Made by a program: the position numbers and the translations under genes. A stretch of DNA of 64,000 nt from an archaeon. Lineage in GTDB: Archaea; Micrarchaeota; Micrarchaeia; Norongarragalinales; UBA97. The notes beneath the pieces were generated by a model, which worked only from the letters and a program-made list of their open reading frames with translations, ran no database searches and was not told the origin of the DNA. This document shows positions 6,610 to 14,991 of this stretch, piece after piece. The stretch is from NCBI GenBank assembly GCA_020057405.1, contig JAGVFW010000003.1, positions 124,001 through 188,000 on the forward strand, read 5' to 3'. Position 1 is the first letter of the stretch, and each line of letters begins with the position of its first letter.

Positions 6610-8190
6610 ATGGCCGATACTGAAAAGCAGGGAATGTTCTGGGCTGACCAGGCGGCGCGAGAAGTCGCGGACGCCCCGTCAGGAATGCACGTAGTCAGCG
6701 ATGCAAAGACTCCAAGCGGCCGCGTGCACGTCGGAAGCCTTCGGGGCGTGATTGTCCACGACGTGCTGCACAAGGGGCTCCTTGATGCGGGAAAGAAGGC
6801 TGAGTTCGTCTACCGCTTTGACGACTTTGACCCGATGGACTCGTTTCCGGCTTACTTGCCTGAGAAATTCAAGGAATACATGGGCAAGCCGCTTTGCAAC
6901 ATCCCGTCGCCAGAGCCCGGTTTCGACAGCTTCGCGCAATACTACGCAGTGGAATTCGAGACAGTCTTTGAGGCGCTTGACTGCCACCCGCGAATTGTTT
7001 GGATGTCAAAGGACTACAAGGCGGGGCTCTTCGACGACGCGATCAAAACCGCGATTGGGAAGGCGGCCGACATCAGAGAGATTAACGAGAGAATCAGCGG
7101 CGGGAAAAAGCAAGGCGATTGGCTGCCGGTACAAGTCGTGTGCGACGAGTGCGGACGCATCGGCACGACGCAGGCAACCGATTTTGACGGCGAAACTGTC
7201 GCCTACACTTGCGCGGGCGCAAAATACTCGCCAGGATGCGGTCACGCGGGCAGGAAAAGTCCCTTCAATGGCGGAAGCAAGCTCACTTGGAAGGCCCATT
7301 GGGCGGCGCAGTGGCAAGTCTACAACGTCACAGTCGAAGGCGAAGGCAAGGACCACGCGGTCATCGGCGGCTCAAGGCAAGTGTCAAACGAAATCGCGAC
7401 TAAAGTGTTCGGCTACAAGCCGCCCTACGATTTACCTTATGAGTTCTTCTTAATCGGCGGGAAAAAAATGAGCTCCTCAAAGGGCCTCGGCAGCACGGCG
7501 AAAGAAGTTTCCGAAGCGCTCCCGCCCGAGCTCCTTCGATTCCTGCTCGTGCGATACAAGCCGCGCACTGCAATCAACTTTTCGCCAGAAGGGGAGACGC
7601 TCCCAAGGCTTTACGACGATTACGACACATATGGAGAGAACTTTTTCGGAAGAAGGCATAGCCGCGACCCAGACGAACCCCGCATTTACGAGTTCTCGCA
7701 AGTCAACGGCGTGCCAAAAGACTACTACCGGCCGCAGTTCTCCTTCATCGCATACCTTTTGCAGGTTCCGCACCTCAAGTTGCGGGAAGTGATTGAGAAG
7801 CGCATCGAGCGCATGCTAACGCAGGACGAAGCTGGCGAGCTCGAGCGGCGCAGCCGCTTTGCGCGCAATTGGCTTGAGAAGTACGCGGGCGAAGAGTACA
7901 TCCTAAAAGTGCTTGACCACCCAAGCGCCCTCAAGTTGCACTCGCAACTGGCTCCCGAGCTGCAGAAGGCCTTGGCTGACTTTGGCGAGTTTTTCGAGGA
8001 AACAACGAGCGAAAACGCCCAGACTGAGTACCTAAAGCGCATGTGCGAGAGGCACGGGGTCAAACAACAGGCTTTTTACGAAGCTGCTTACAACATATTC
8101 CTAGGAAAGCCCAAGGGCCCGCGCTTGCTGCCGTTTCTAAACGCTTTGGAACGGCCTTTCGTCGCCCAGAGGCTGCGCGGAGTCGGATGA
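6610..8190 (+). CDS. lysS: Lysyl-tRNA synthetase, class I
   Basis: Charges tRNA-Lys. This is the class I enzyme found in most archaea, unrelated to class II bacterial and eukaryotic LysRS. Seen: the HIGH-like motif in PSGRVHVGSLRG (35-46), a long N-terminal Rossmann domain with the family stretch VYRFDDFDPMD, paired cysteines in the insert (VVCDECGRIG and SPGCGHAG) that may bind zinc, the KMSSSK loop at 286-291, and a helical anticodon-binding C-terminal half. Length 526 aa is typical. One base separates its stop from the aIF2 gamma ATG, so the two are a translation operon. Confidence 0.97.
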   Translation: MADTEKQGMFWADQAAREVADAPSGMHVVSDAKTPSGRVHVGSLRGVIVHDVLHKGLLDAGKKAEFVYRFDDFDPMDSFPAYLPEKFKEYMGKPLCNIPSPEPGFDSFAQYYAVEFETVFEALDCHPRIVWMSKDYKAGLFDDAIKTAIGKAADIREINERISGGKKQGDWLPVQVVCDECGRIGTTQATDFDGETVAYTCAGAKYSPGCGHAGRKSPFNGGSKLTWKAHWAAQWQVYNVTVEGEGKDHAVIGGSRQVSNEIATKVFGYKPPYDLPYEFFLIGGKKMSSSKGLGSTAKEVSEALPPELLRFLLVRYKPRTAINFSPEGETLPRLYDDYDTYGENFFGRRHSRDPDEPRIYEFSQVNGVPKDYYRPQFSFIAYLLQVPHLKLREVIEKRIERMLTQDEAGELERRSRFARNWLEKYAGEEYILKVLDHPSALKLHSQLAPELQKALADFGEFFEETTSENAQTEYLKRMCERHGVKQQAFYEAAYNIFLGKPKGPRLLPFLNALERPFVAQRLRGVG

Positions 8191-8191
8191 C

Positions 8192-9409
8192 ATGACACAA
8201 GCAGAACTCAACATAATGACTTCAGGCCATGTCGACCACGGAAAGAGCACGCTAGTCTGGTCACTCACCGGCATTTTCCCCGACACGCACAGCGAGGAAA
8301 TCAAGAGAGGCATTACCATCAAGTTAGGTTATGCCGACCTGCTCATCCGCGAGTGCCCCAAGTGCGCTGCCCCAAACAACTTCACTGCAAAGGAAAAGTG
8401 CCCCGCGTGCACAAGCGAGACAAAACCGGCACGGCGAATCAGCCTGCTTGACGCGCCCGGCCACGAGACGCTCATGGCAACAGTTGTTGCCGCAAGCAGC
8501 GTTGTCGACGGCGCCCTCTTCATCGTCGCCGCCAACGAGGAGTGCCCCCAGCCGCAGACGATGGAACACTTAATGGTGCTCGAGGCGGCTGGTGTCAAAA
8601 AAATCATCGTAGTTCAGACCAAAGTCGACCTCGTTGAGAAGCCACAGGCGGCAAAAAACCACAAGCAAATCATCGACCTGCTAAAAGGCAGCGCGTTTGA
8701 GGGCTCGCCAATCATTCCGGTAAGCGCAATCAACGGCACCAACCTTGACGTCCTCCTTTACGCAATTCAGACGCTTATCCTGACGCCAGTGCGCGACGAG
8801 GCGGCGCAGCCGCTCATGTACATCGCAAGAAGCTTCGACATCAACGTGCCCGGCACCAAGCCGACCAAGATTGGCGGGGGCGTGCTTGGCGGAAGCATCG
8901 TCCGCGGCATCCTGTCCGAAGGCGATGACATTGAAATCCTCCCAGGCTACTTGGAAGTGAGAAAGGAACGCGAGACTTACAAGCCCATCAGGACAAAAAT
9001 CACTTCACTCAACGCTGGCGGCGCTGCAAAGCAGGCGAGGCCAGGCGGTTTAGTGGGCGTTGGCACGAGCCTCGACCCCGCACTCACGCGCGCGGATGCC
9101 CTTGTCGGCAATGTCATCGGCAGGCCGGGCACGCTTCCCCCGGTAGTCAACTCCTGCAACCTTGAAATTACGCCGATGAAGAGGCAGATGGCGAAGTTTT
9201 CCGAAGGGTTTGTCGAGAACGAGCCGCTCGTCCTGGGCATCGGCACTGCAACTACGGTCGGCTTTGTGCTTGGGAAAGTCAAGGGCAATCGAAAAGCAGT
9301 TGAAGTCAAGCTCAAAAAGCCAGTTTGCGCAAAGGCGGGCGACACGTTCGCCATTCTGCGGCGCACGAATAGCCGATGGCACTTCTACGGCACGGCTAAA
9401 GTAGTCTAG
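8192..9409 (+). CDS. eif2g: Translation initiation factor aIF2, gamma subunit
   Basis: GTPase subunit of the heterotrimer that brings initiator Met-tRNA to the small ribosomal subunit. Seen: G1 GHVDHGKST at 12-20, G3 DAPGHE near 88-93, G4 TKVD near 142, SAING as the G5 region, and a zinc-knuckle segment with two Cys-x2-Cys pairs between the switches (CPKC and CPAC). These distinguish it from EF-1A. Two beta-barrel domains follow. 405 aa is normal. It lies one base after lysS. The stop overlaps the convergent hypothetical gene by four bases. Confidence 0.97.
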   Translation: MTQAELNIMTSGHVDHGKSTLVWSLTGIFPDTHSEEIKRGITIKLGYADLLIRECPKCAAPNNFTAKEKCPACTSETKPARRISLLDAPGHETLMATVVAASSVVDGALFIVAANEECPQPQTMEHLMVLEAAGVKKIIVVQTKVDLVEKPQAAKNHKQIIDLLKGSAFEGSPIIPVSAINGTNLDVLLYAIQTLILTPVRDEAAQPLMYIARSFDINVPGTKPTKIGGGVLGGSIVRGILSEGDDIEILPGYLEVRKERETYKPIRTKITSLNAGGAAKQARPGGLVGVGTSLDPALTRADALVGNVIGRPGTLPPVVNSCNLEITPMKRQMAKFSEGFVENEPLVLGIGTATTVGFVLGKVKGNRKAVEVKLKKPVCAKAGDTFAILRRTNSRWHFYGTAKVV

Positions 9410-10182
9410 CCACGACGGCGTAATTCTTTCTGATAAGGCAGCGGCTTCTTCATTCCCACCGCAACCTCGTGGATTCCTTGGGCGATTTTTTTCGCGGCCT
9501 CTGCGCTCACGAGACCGAAGTGCTTGGCAGCGTGAAGGTTGGACTCGGACAAAAGGTAACTGAAAACGTTCAGCTGGGGCGCTATCCGAGTCAAGTCTGG
9601 CTTTTTACCCGCGTAGAGCTCCCGGAGCTTTTCAAAAACGTCCTCCTTCTCCTCAGCCTCAAGGTAAAGTGGGTCTACTGCATTGACGAAGCTTGGAATT
9701 TGCTCTCTCGCGTCTGGGTGGGTTGAGCCTTTGGGCGAGGCAACTTCGACGAGGTGGTGGTTTGCCGGCAGATTGGGCAAAGAAAGAATGAAGTGGCGAC
9801 CAGGCGTTATCATTGGGCCCGTTGATTCGCCCCTCACCCGGTCCATCAGGTCTGATAAGAACTCGCCGGGAATCGACAATGTTCCGTCATGCATGCTGAA
9901 GACCAGGGTGTCGGGATGCGCTTTGACGAGCTTTTTCCAAAACGCCTTCTTTCTAGACTCGTGACCTGCCATAAATTTTTCCAGCTCCTCGATTGAAAGG
10001 GGCTCGCCTTTGCGCTCGTCCGATAGTTTCTTGGCCCGCTTGTTAAGGTCATCCTTTGCTGGCCACTTCACAATCGAAACGGCGTGGCCCAGTCGGCTTA
10101 ACTCGGACGCTATTTGCGCATGAAGGGCGGTAGAAAGGTGCTCGTTGGCGTCCTCTCCTATTGAAAGCAGTATTTTAGCCAT
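9406..10182 (-). CDS. Conserved-looking hypothetical protein, about 258 aa
   Basis: No confident family. The N-terminus KILLSIGEDAN and a following amphipathic helix suggest an alpha/beta fold. Between residues 93 and 165 lie LVFSMHDGTLSIP, GPMITPGRHFILSLP and NHHLVEVASPKGSTHPD, segments with conserved-looking His/Asp pairs that could bind metal. The first faintly recalls the PHSG..P motif of N-formylglutamate amidohydrolase-like zinc enzymes. The C-terminal third is helical. It does not show the motifs of the archaeal D-aminoacyl-tRNA deacylase, which I considered. It has its own box A (10203-10211) and lies downstream of adk on the same strand. Confidence 0.6.
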   Translation of the reverse strand: MAKILLSIGEDANEHLSTALHAQIASELSRLGHAVSIVKWPAKDDLNKRAKKLSDERKGEPLSIEELEKFMAGHESRKKAFWKKLVKAHPDTLVFSMHDGTLSIPGEFLSDLMDRVRGESTGPMITPGRHFILSLPNLPANHHLVEVASPKGSTHPDAREQIPSFVNAVDPLYLEAEEKEDVFEKLRELYAGKKPDLTRIAPQLNVFSYLLSESNLHAAKHFGLVSAEAAKKIAQGIHEVAVGMKKPLPYQKELRRRG

Positions 10183-10202
10183 GAAGAGTTTTGCCGGATG
10201 TG

Positions 10203-10211
10203 ATTTAAAAA
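10203..10211 (-). promoter_or_regulatory. Box A for the hypothetical gene at 9406-10182
   Basis: On the minus strand TTTTTAAAT lies 21-29 nt before the ATG at 10182, in the gap after adk, so this gene can be transcribed separately from adk. Confidence 0.45.
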
Positions 10212-10215
10212 AAGC

Positions 10216-10863
10216 CTACTTTTCCAGCAGTTGGAGGAGCTTGCCGAAGTTTTCTTCGACTCCGCCGCCAGTGCCGCTCATGTCCTTGACCACGCCGGCA
10301 GCCTTGTAGTATGCCAGGACGGGCTCGGTGACGTCGTGGTAGACTTCTAGCCGCTTTCGGATGGCAGTGTCGCTTTCGTCACTGCGTTTGATTAAGTCGC
10401 CGCCGCACACGTCGCACTTGCCTGAGTGTTTTGGCGGCCAGTACTCGATGTTGTAGATTGCGTGGCACTTGGGGCAAGTGAAGCGCTTGACGATGCGGTT
10501 GATGATTTCCTCCTCGTCTACCTTGATGTTGACAACGGCGTCAAGCTTCCAGCCGCGCTCTCCCAAGTAGGAGTCGAAGGACTTGGCCTGCGGTGCAGTT
10601 CGGGGGTAGCCGTCCATGATGAAGCCCCGCAGGACGTCTCCGCGCTTGAAGCGCTCCTTGACGAGCGCCGTGACCACGTCGTCGCTAAGAAGCTGGCCGC
10701 TTGCGATTAAGTCCTTGACGGCGAGGCCAAGGGGAGTTCCGGAGGAAATCTCGTCGCGTGCAATCTCGCCGGTCGAGATGTGGGGTATATGGAATTTAGA
10801 GGAAAGTAGCTTGGCGTACGTGCCTTTGCCCACTCCCGGCGGGCCAAACATTACGAGCTTCAA
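10216..10863 (-). CDS. adk: Adenylate kinase, long-lid zinc type
   Basis: Converts AMP and ATP to two ADP. Seen: P-loop GPPGVGKGT (7-15), AMP-site TGEIARDEI, the catalytic stretch GFIMDGYPRT (80-89), and a long lid with a zinc site made by C130-x2-C133 and C150-x2-C153. This is the bacterial-style Adk; many archaea use a different short, trimeric enzyme, so this type may reflect old transfer or DPANN lineage habit. The start is TTG 10863; the next in-frame ATG would remove the first strand. A box A at 10883-10891 fits the TTG. It is divergent from ndk. Confidence 0.96.
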   Translation of the reverse strand: MKLVMFGPPGVGKGTYAKLLSSKFHIPHISTGEIARDEISSGTPLGLAVKDLIASGQLLSDDVVTALVKERFKRGDVLRGFIMDGYPRTAPQAKSFDSYLGERGWKLDAVVNIKVDEEEIINRIVKRFTCPKCHAIYNIEYWPPKHSGKCDVCGGDLIKRSDESDTAIRKRLEVYHDVTEPVLAYYKAAGVVKDMSGTGGGVEENFGKLLQLLEK

Positions 10864-10882
10864 ACCAGTTAACCCCTGAAAG

Positions 10883-10891
10883 CAAATTAAC
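10883..10891 (-). promoter_or_regulatory. Box A for adk
   Basis: On the minus strand GTTAATTTG lies 20-28 nt before the TTG at 10863, supporting that start codon. Confidence 0.4.
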
Positions 10892-10935
10892 GGGAAACAG
10901 AAGTAGAGTTCCTAGGAAAAATAGGGTAAAGAACA

Positions 10936-10943
10936 CTTTTAAT
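10936..10943 (+). promoter_or_regulatory. Box A for ndk
   Basis: CTTTTAAT lies 26-33 nt before the ndk ATG, with no Shine-Dalgarno, fitting a leaderless transcript. Confidence 0.5.
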
Positions 10944-10968
10944 TGTTTGTGCAGCACTAGCTAGTAGT

Positions 10969-11436
10969 ATGGCAATTGAACGCACTCTGGTGCTTGTGAA
11001 GCCCGACGCCCTCCAGCGCGAGCTGGTCGGGCAAGTCATTTCCCGCATCGAGAGGCGCGGCTTCAAGATAGTTGGCGTCAAGATGGCCCTTCTTGACCAA
11101 AAGACGCTAAAAGAGCACTACGCTCACCTGGCGGCCAAGCCCTTCTTTCCCAGAATCGCGGAGTTCATGTCAAGCGCGCCCGTAATCGCGATGGCAATTG
11201 AGGGATTTGACGCAGTCGAAGTGCTGCGAAAGATGAGTGGCGTCACCAAGAGTTCTGCTGCCGAGCCGGGAACGATTAGGGGCGACTTTGCCCTTAGCGT
11301 CATGTGCAACATCATCCACGCGAGTGACTCTAAAGAGGCTGCCGCGGCGGAACTAAAGCGCTTCTTCAAAGCCTCCGAGCTCTTCGACTGGAAGCGCGCT
11401 AATGTGGAAAACGTCTACGCTCCTGACGAGCGCTAA
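10969..11436 (+). CDS. ndk: Nucleoside diphosphate kinase
   Basis: Transfers the gamma phosphate of ATP to NDPs through a phosphohistidine. Seen: N-terminal LVLVKPDA (7-14), a middle region giving the nucleotide-binding fold, GTIRGDF (101-107) and the active-site motif NIIHASDS with His117. Length 155 aa is standard. It is divergent from adk, giving a small nucleotide-phosphate cluster, and followed after three bases by a membrane-protein gene starting with GTG. Confidence 0.97.
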   Translation: MAIERTLVLVKPDALQRELVGQVISRIERRGFKIVGVKMALLDQKTLKEHYAHLAAKPFFPRIAEFMSSAPVIAMAIEGFDAVEVLRKMSGVTKSSAAEPGTIRGDFALSVMCNIIHASDSKEAAAAELKRFFKASELFDWKRANVENVYAPDER

Positions 11437-11439
11437 GAA

Positions 11440-12261
11440 GTGGATTCCATAACGGAATTGCTTTTTGACAACCTGTTTTTGCTGCAACTAGCTGCCACGT
11501 TCATCGTTGGTGGCGCGTGGATTACTTTTGCAACCGTTGTCGCCGACAGGCTTGGAAGCAAGCTAGGGGGGATTATCGCGGGCCTGCCTTCAACCATACT
11601 CGTGCCACTTCTTTTCATCGGCATCATACAGTCGCCGCAAGCCGCGTCGGATGCCACCACACTCATGCCAGTCATTTCAGGCATAAACACGCTTTTCCTC
11701 GCAATCTACGCGGCTTCCTCAAGCAAGAGCTTCACAAAAGGCCTTTTGACTGCATTCGGGGTCTTCTTCGTCCTCGCCATCGCCGTGGTGATTTCCGGTG
11801 CATTCACTTTCGAGCTCTCGGTTGCCGCCTACCTCGCCCTTGCAGTTGTATCCTACTTCCTAATCCAGTCGGTAAAGGACTTGCCTTCGCCCATAAGCGG
11901 AACCGGCAGGAGACACTCGAAGGGGGAAATCGGGGCGAGGTTCTTCGCAAGCGGCCTGGTCATCTCCGCGGCGGTGCTTGTCAGCAAGCTTGCGGGCCCG
12001 GTTCTGGGTGGGGTAATCTCCGACCTGCCGATTGGGAATTCGTCCACGGTAGTAATTTCATACAAGTCACGGGGACTTGAGTTTTCGCGCTCCATAGTCA
12101 AGCCCCTGATGTTTAGCGGCATTGCAAGCGTCTTTGCCTACATCGTGGTCGTGAGGTACGCCTATCCCGCACTCGGGCTCTTGTGGGGAACGCTTGTCGC
12201 CTGCCTGGCGTCAGTTGCCGGAGCGGCGTTGGTCTACTTGATGTCGGAAAAGTCCAAATAA
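11440..12261 (+). CDS. Polytopic membrane protein with an internal duplication
   Basis: 273 aa from GTG 11440, directly after ndk. About eight hydrophobic segments. The halves are related: residues about 20-85 (VADRLGSKLGGIIAGLPST and following helix) align with about 165-230 (VSKLAGPVLGGVISDLPIG and following helix), each holding a GG-I/V-I/S-x-LP turn between helices. Such inverted or direct pseudo-repeats are common in small transporters. No family name is certain. A polar loop RRHSKGE lies near the middle (about 155-160). Function unknown; position suggests cotranscription with ndk. Confidence 0.75.
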   Translation: MDSITELLFDNLFLLQLAATFIVGGAWITFATVVADRLGSKLGGIIAGLPSTILVPLLFIGIIQSPQAASDATTLMPVISGINTLFLAIYAASSSKSFTKGLLTAFGVFFVLAIAVVISGAFTFELSVAAYLALAVVSYFLIQSVKDLPSPISGTGRRHSKGEIGARFFASGLVISAAVLVSKLAGPVLGGVISDLPIGNSSTVVISYKSRGLEFSRSIVKPLMFSGIASVFAYIVVVRYAYPALGLLWGTLVACLASVAGAALVYLMSEKSK

Positions 12262-12283
12262 GCTCCAAAAGAAAAGAAGTGAG

Positions 12284-12358
12284 CGGGCCCGGGGGGATTT
12301 GGACCCCCGACATGCTGGTTAAAAGCCAGCCGCTCTGGCCAAACTGAGCTACGGGCCC
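12284..12358 (-). tRNA. tRNA-Lys (anticodon UUU)
   Basis: 75-nt cloverleaf on the minus strand. The acceptor GGGCCCG pairs with CGGGCCC, U8 and A14 are present, the D-arm is GCTC/GAGC, and the anticodon arm is GCTGG-CTTTTAA-CCAGC with anticodon TTT. The T-arm is GGGGG/CCCCC. The discriminator is G73, as expected for archaeal tRNA-Lys. CCA is not encoded and no intron is present. Confidence 0.96.
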
Positions 12359-12381
12359 GTTAGTAAATTGTGTGCGGAAAA

Positions 12382-12389
12382 GTTAATTA
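12382..12389. promoter_or_regulatory. Palindromic box A shared by tRNA-Lys (minus) and the PIN gene (plus)
   Basis: GTTAATTA contains the self-complementary core TTAA. It lies 24-32 nt from the 5' end of tRNA-Lys on one strand and 27-34 nt from the PIN-gene ATG at 12416 on the other, so one element could serve both. Confidence 0.4.
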
Positions 12390-12415
12390 GGCGCAGTCTA
12401 CGCAATCGCTTTACA

Positions 12416-12796
12416 ATGCAACGAATAGTGCTCGACACTAGCGTGCTATTGCTGCCGGCCCAGCGGCGGCTCGACGTTTTCGTCGAGTGCGAGAGGATTG
12501 CTGAAAACTGCGAGTTCCTCGTGCTGCGTCAGACCCTCGACGAGCTGACGTCACTGGCTGCCAAGCGCGACAAGGCCGGAATCGCAGCCCGCATTGCACT
12601 AGAGCTTCTTGGGAAAAACAAGGTCGGGCAAATCGAGGCGAAGTCCAAAAAGGCAGATGAAGCGCTCGTGGAACTTGCTAGAAAGGACAGGACAATCGCT
12701 TTTGCGACAACTGACGCGCCCCTGCGCCGCAGGCTTAGGGACCTAAATGCCAGGGTGATTTGCCTGAAAGGCGAGTCGCGGCTTGACTGGTGCTAG
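12416..12796 (+). CDS. PIN-domain nuclease-like protein
   Basis: 126 aa from ATG 12416; a longer reading from 12368 is less likely because it would overlap the promoter. Seen: N-terminal LDTSVLL with the first PIN acidic residue, a mid-chain Glu in LDELTSLA, and the C-terminal segment DRTIAFATTDAPLRRRLRDL with a TxDxxLxxxL pattern giving the later acidic site. The form is that of single-domain archaeal PIN proteins of the Fcf1/VapC9-like group, which cut RNA. There is no antitoxin gene beside it, so a housekeeping RNA-processing role is as likely as a toxin. It ends in a four-base stop overlap with atpD. Confidence 0.8.
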   Translation: MQRIVLDTSVLLLPAQRRLDVFVECERIAENCEFLVLRQTLDELTSLAAKRDKAGIAARIALELLGKNKVGQIEAKSKKADEALVELARKDRTIAFATTDAPLRRRLRDLNARVICLKGESRLDWC

Positions 12797-13461
12797 GCCG
12801 CTGCTGCAAGCATTTTTGCCTCTTCTTCTTCGGCCCGCTTGACAAGGCGGGCTTTAGTGAGCTTTAGTGCGAAGAAGCGCTCGGCTTCCAGGCGGTTTAG
12901 CGAGTCTTGGATGAGGCGGATGTTGTCGCGGATCATGGGCTGGACGTTGTACTCGAGGGCATTCACGCGGCGGTTGGTTTTTTGGATTTCCTTTAGCAGC
13001 CGGCGCAGCGAATTCTCCGTTTCCGCAAGCTGGATGACGCCGTTTAGGGACGTTTCGAATGACTCGACTGCGTCGTCAAACTGCGCGCTTGAGCCTAAGG
13101 GCGAGTAGCCGCGCTCAAGGAGGTTGCGGCGCACGTCGATTGCGGTGATTAAGGGAATTCGCACGCCCATGATGTTCTTCGCCTTGACTTCGACTGCGGG
13201 CACAGTCCGTGCCGCAAGCGCGTTTGCCTCGACGAAGAGGTCGCCGTGCACGCTTCGGGCGATTGCGAGCTTCTTGTGGGAGAGGACCATCTGGCCGTCA
13301 ACTTGAGAGCGCAGGTCGCGGGCCTTTTTGACCACATTGAAGAACTCGATGACTAACGCGTCGCGCTTTTGCTTTAGGAGCTTGTGGCCGCGCTGGGCCA
13401 TCACTAGCCTTTGCTTTTGGTTTAGGAGTTCCATGCGCGTTGGCGCGACAGTGTCAGCCAT
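12793..13461 (-). CDS. atpD: A-type ATP synthase subunit D
   Basis: Central-stalk subunit that turns inside the A3B3 head. 222 aa, almost all coiled coil: the N-terminal helix carries TRMELLNQKQRLVMAQRGHKLLKQKRD, the family signature, and a C-terminal helix pairs with it around residues 130-210. Last gene of the nine-gene operon. The stop codon overlaps that of the convergent PIN gene. Confidence 0.96.
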   Translation of the reverse strand: MADTVAPTRMELLNQKQRLVMAQRGHKLLKQKRDALVIEFFNVVKKARDLRSQVDGQMVLSHKKLAIARSVHGDLFVEANALAARTVPAVEVKAKNIMGVRIPLITAIDVRRNLLERGYSPLGSSAQFDDAVESFETSLNGVIQLAETENSLRRLLKEIQKTNRRVNALEYNVQPMIRDNIRLIQDSLNRLEAERFFALKLTKARLVKRAEEEEAKMLAAAA

Positions 13462-13512
13462 TTTCGTTCACACTACTAAAAAAACGCGGGCCGTTTGCAG
13501 CCCGGATTTTCC

Positions 13513-14979
13513 CTACGCTTTGGCGGCCTCCGCTTTCTTTTCCTCGTGCTTGTGGTGGCCGTGCTCTTCCTTCTTCTCGACGCTCCTGAACTTGCGGCCG
13601 TAAGCCTCGAGGTGCTCGGGCTTGACGCGCTTGAGCTCGCCTTCTGGAATGTCGGCGAGGAGCTCCCAGCCGAGGTCGAGTGACTGCTCAATTGTGCGGT
13701 TCTCGTACTTTCCTTGCTGGACGAACTTGGACTCAAAGGCGTTTGAAAACGAGAGGAACTTCTTGTCGCGCTCCGAGAGGGCTTCCTCGCCTACGACGGC
13801 GACTAGCGAGCGCAGGTCGCGGCCTTCGGCGTAGGAGGCGTAGAGCTGGCTTGAGACTCCCGCGTGGTCTTCGCGCGTGCGCGCTGCTCCGATGCCGAGG
13901 TTCATCAAACGCGAGAGGGATGGGAGAACGTCGACGGGCGGGTACTGGTTCTTGCGGTGCAGCTCGCGCGAGAGCACGATTTGGCCTTCGGTGATGTAGC
14001 CCGTCAAGTCGGGGATGGGGTGGGTGATGTCGTCGTCAGGCATTGAGAGGATGGGCAGTTGCGTCACCGTTCCCTTCCTGCCGTGGATGCTGCCTGCGCG
14101 CTCGTAGATGCTTGCCAGGTCGGTGTAGAGGTAACCCGGGTAGCCGCGGCGGCCGGGAACTTCCTGGCGAGCCGACGAGAGTTCGCGCAAGGCGTCGGCG
14201 TAGTTTGTCATGTCAGTGAGGATGACGAGCACCTGCATGTCACGCTCGTAAGCGAGGTATTCGGCCGTCGTCAGGGCGAGGCGGGGGGTGATGATGCGCT
14301 CGATTGACGGGTCGTTTGCGAGGTTGAGGAAGAGGACTGCGCGCTCGAGTGCGCCGGTCTTCTCAAAGTCCTGCATGAAGAACGCGGCTTCGGCAAAAGT
14401 GATGCCCATTGCCGCGAAGACGACGACGAAGTCCTCCTTGTCTTCTCCGCCCTTGCCGTGGCTCGCGCCGCGGACGGTCGCCTGCCTGGCGATTTGGGCC
14501 GCCATCTCGTTGTGGGGCAGGCCGTTGCCTGAGAAAATCGGGAGCTTCTGGCCTCGGACGAGCGTGTTGAGCGCGTCAATTGTTGAAATGCCGGTTTGGA
14601 TGAAGTCATGCGGCTCTGCGCGGGCAACCGGGTTGATTGAGCTGCCGGTAATTTCGAGCTTTTCTTCTGCGATGATTGCCGGGCCCTTGTCGATTGGTTC
14701 GCCCGAGCCGTTAAACACGCGGCCGAGCATCTCGTCGCTTACTGGCATGCGCAGGATGTCGCCTGAAAATCGCACGCGCGTGAGCTTTGTGTCAAGGCCG
14801 GTGGTGTTGCCGAATACCTGCACGGCTGCCATGCCCTTGCTGGTCTCGAGCACTTGCCCGTTGCGCTTCTCGCCGTTGGGGAAAATGATTTGCACTAGCT
14901 CGTTGTACGCTGCGTTCTCGACGCCCTCGACAAAGACGATGGGGCCGAAGACTTCCCGGACTGTTTGAAATTCTTTCAT
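13513..14979 (-). CDS. atpB: A-type ATP synthase subunit B
   Basis: Non-catalytic nucleotide-binding subunit of the A1 head, 488 aa. It begins with the beta-barrel segment [14 protein letters not shown] and has the alpha/beta core with [16 protein letters not shown] in place of a functional Walker A, the diagnostic difference from subunit A. The C-terminal 25 residues are rich in Lys, Glu, His and Ala ([15 protein letters not shown]), a tail longer than usual. A purine-rich Shine-Dalgarno (GAGGGATG) precedes the ATG. Confidence 0.97.
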   Translation of the reverse strand: MKEFQTVREVFGPIVFVEGVENAAYNELVQIIFPNGEKRNGQVLETSKGMAAVQVFGNTTGLDTKLTRVRFSGDILRMPVSDEMLGRVFNGSGEPIDKGPAIIAEEKLEITGSSINPVARAEPHDFIQTGISTIDALNTLVRGQKLPIFSGNGLPHNEMAAQIARQATVRGASHGKGGEDKEDFVVVFAAMGITFAEAAFFMQDFEKTGALERAVLFLNLANDPSIERIITPRLALTTAEYLAYERDMQVLVILTDMTNYADALRELSSARQEVPGRRGYPGYLYTDLASIYERAGSIHGRKGTVTQLPILSMPDDDITHPIPDLTGYITEGQIVLSRELHRKNQYPPVDVLPSLSRLMNLGIGAARTREDHAGVSSQLYASYAEGRDLRSLVAVVGEEALSERDKKFLSFSNAFESKFVQQGKYENRTIEQSLDLGWELLADIPEGELKRVKPEHLEAYGRKFRSVEKKEEHGHHKHEEKKAEAAKA

Positions 14980-14991
14980 TTTTCATCCCTC

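Noticed and set aside
9406-10182. Assignment as the archaeal D-aminoacyl-tRNA deacylase
   Set aside because: The family's conserved His-Gly and Glu-rich motifs are not present, so only a hypothetical call is made.
12368-12415. Longer start for the PIN protein
   Set aside because: The extra residues overlap the box A and do not resemble a PIN N-terminus.
12416-12796. VapC toxin of a VapBC pair
   Set aside because: No small antitoxin gene is next to it; tRNA-Lys and atpD are its neighbours.
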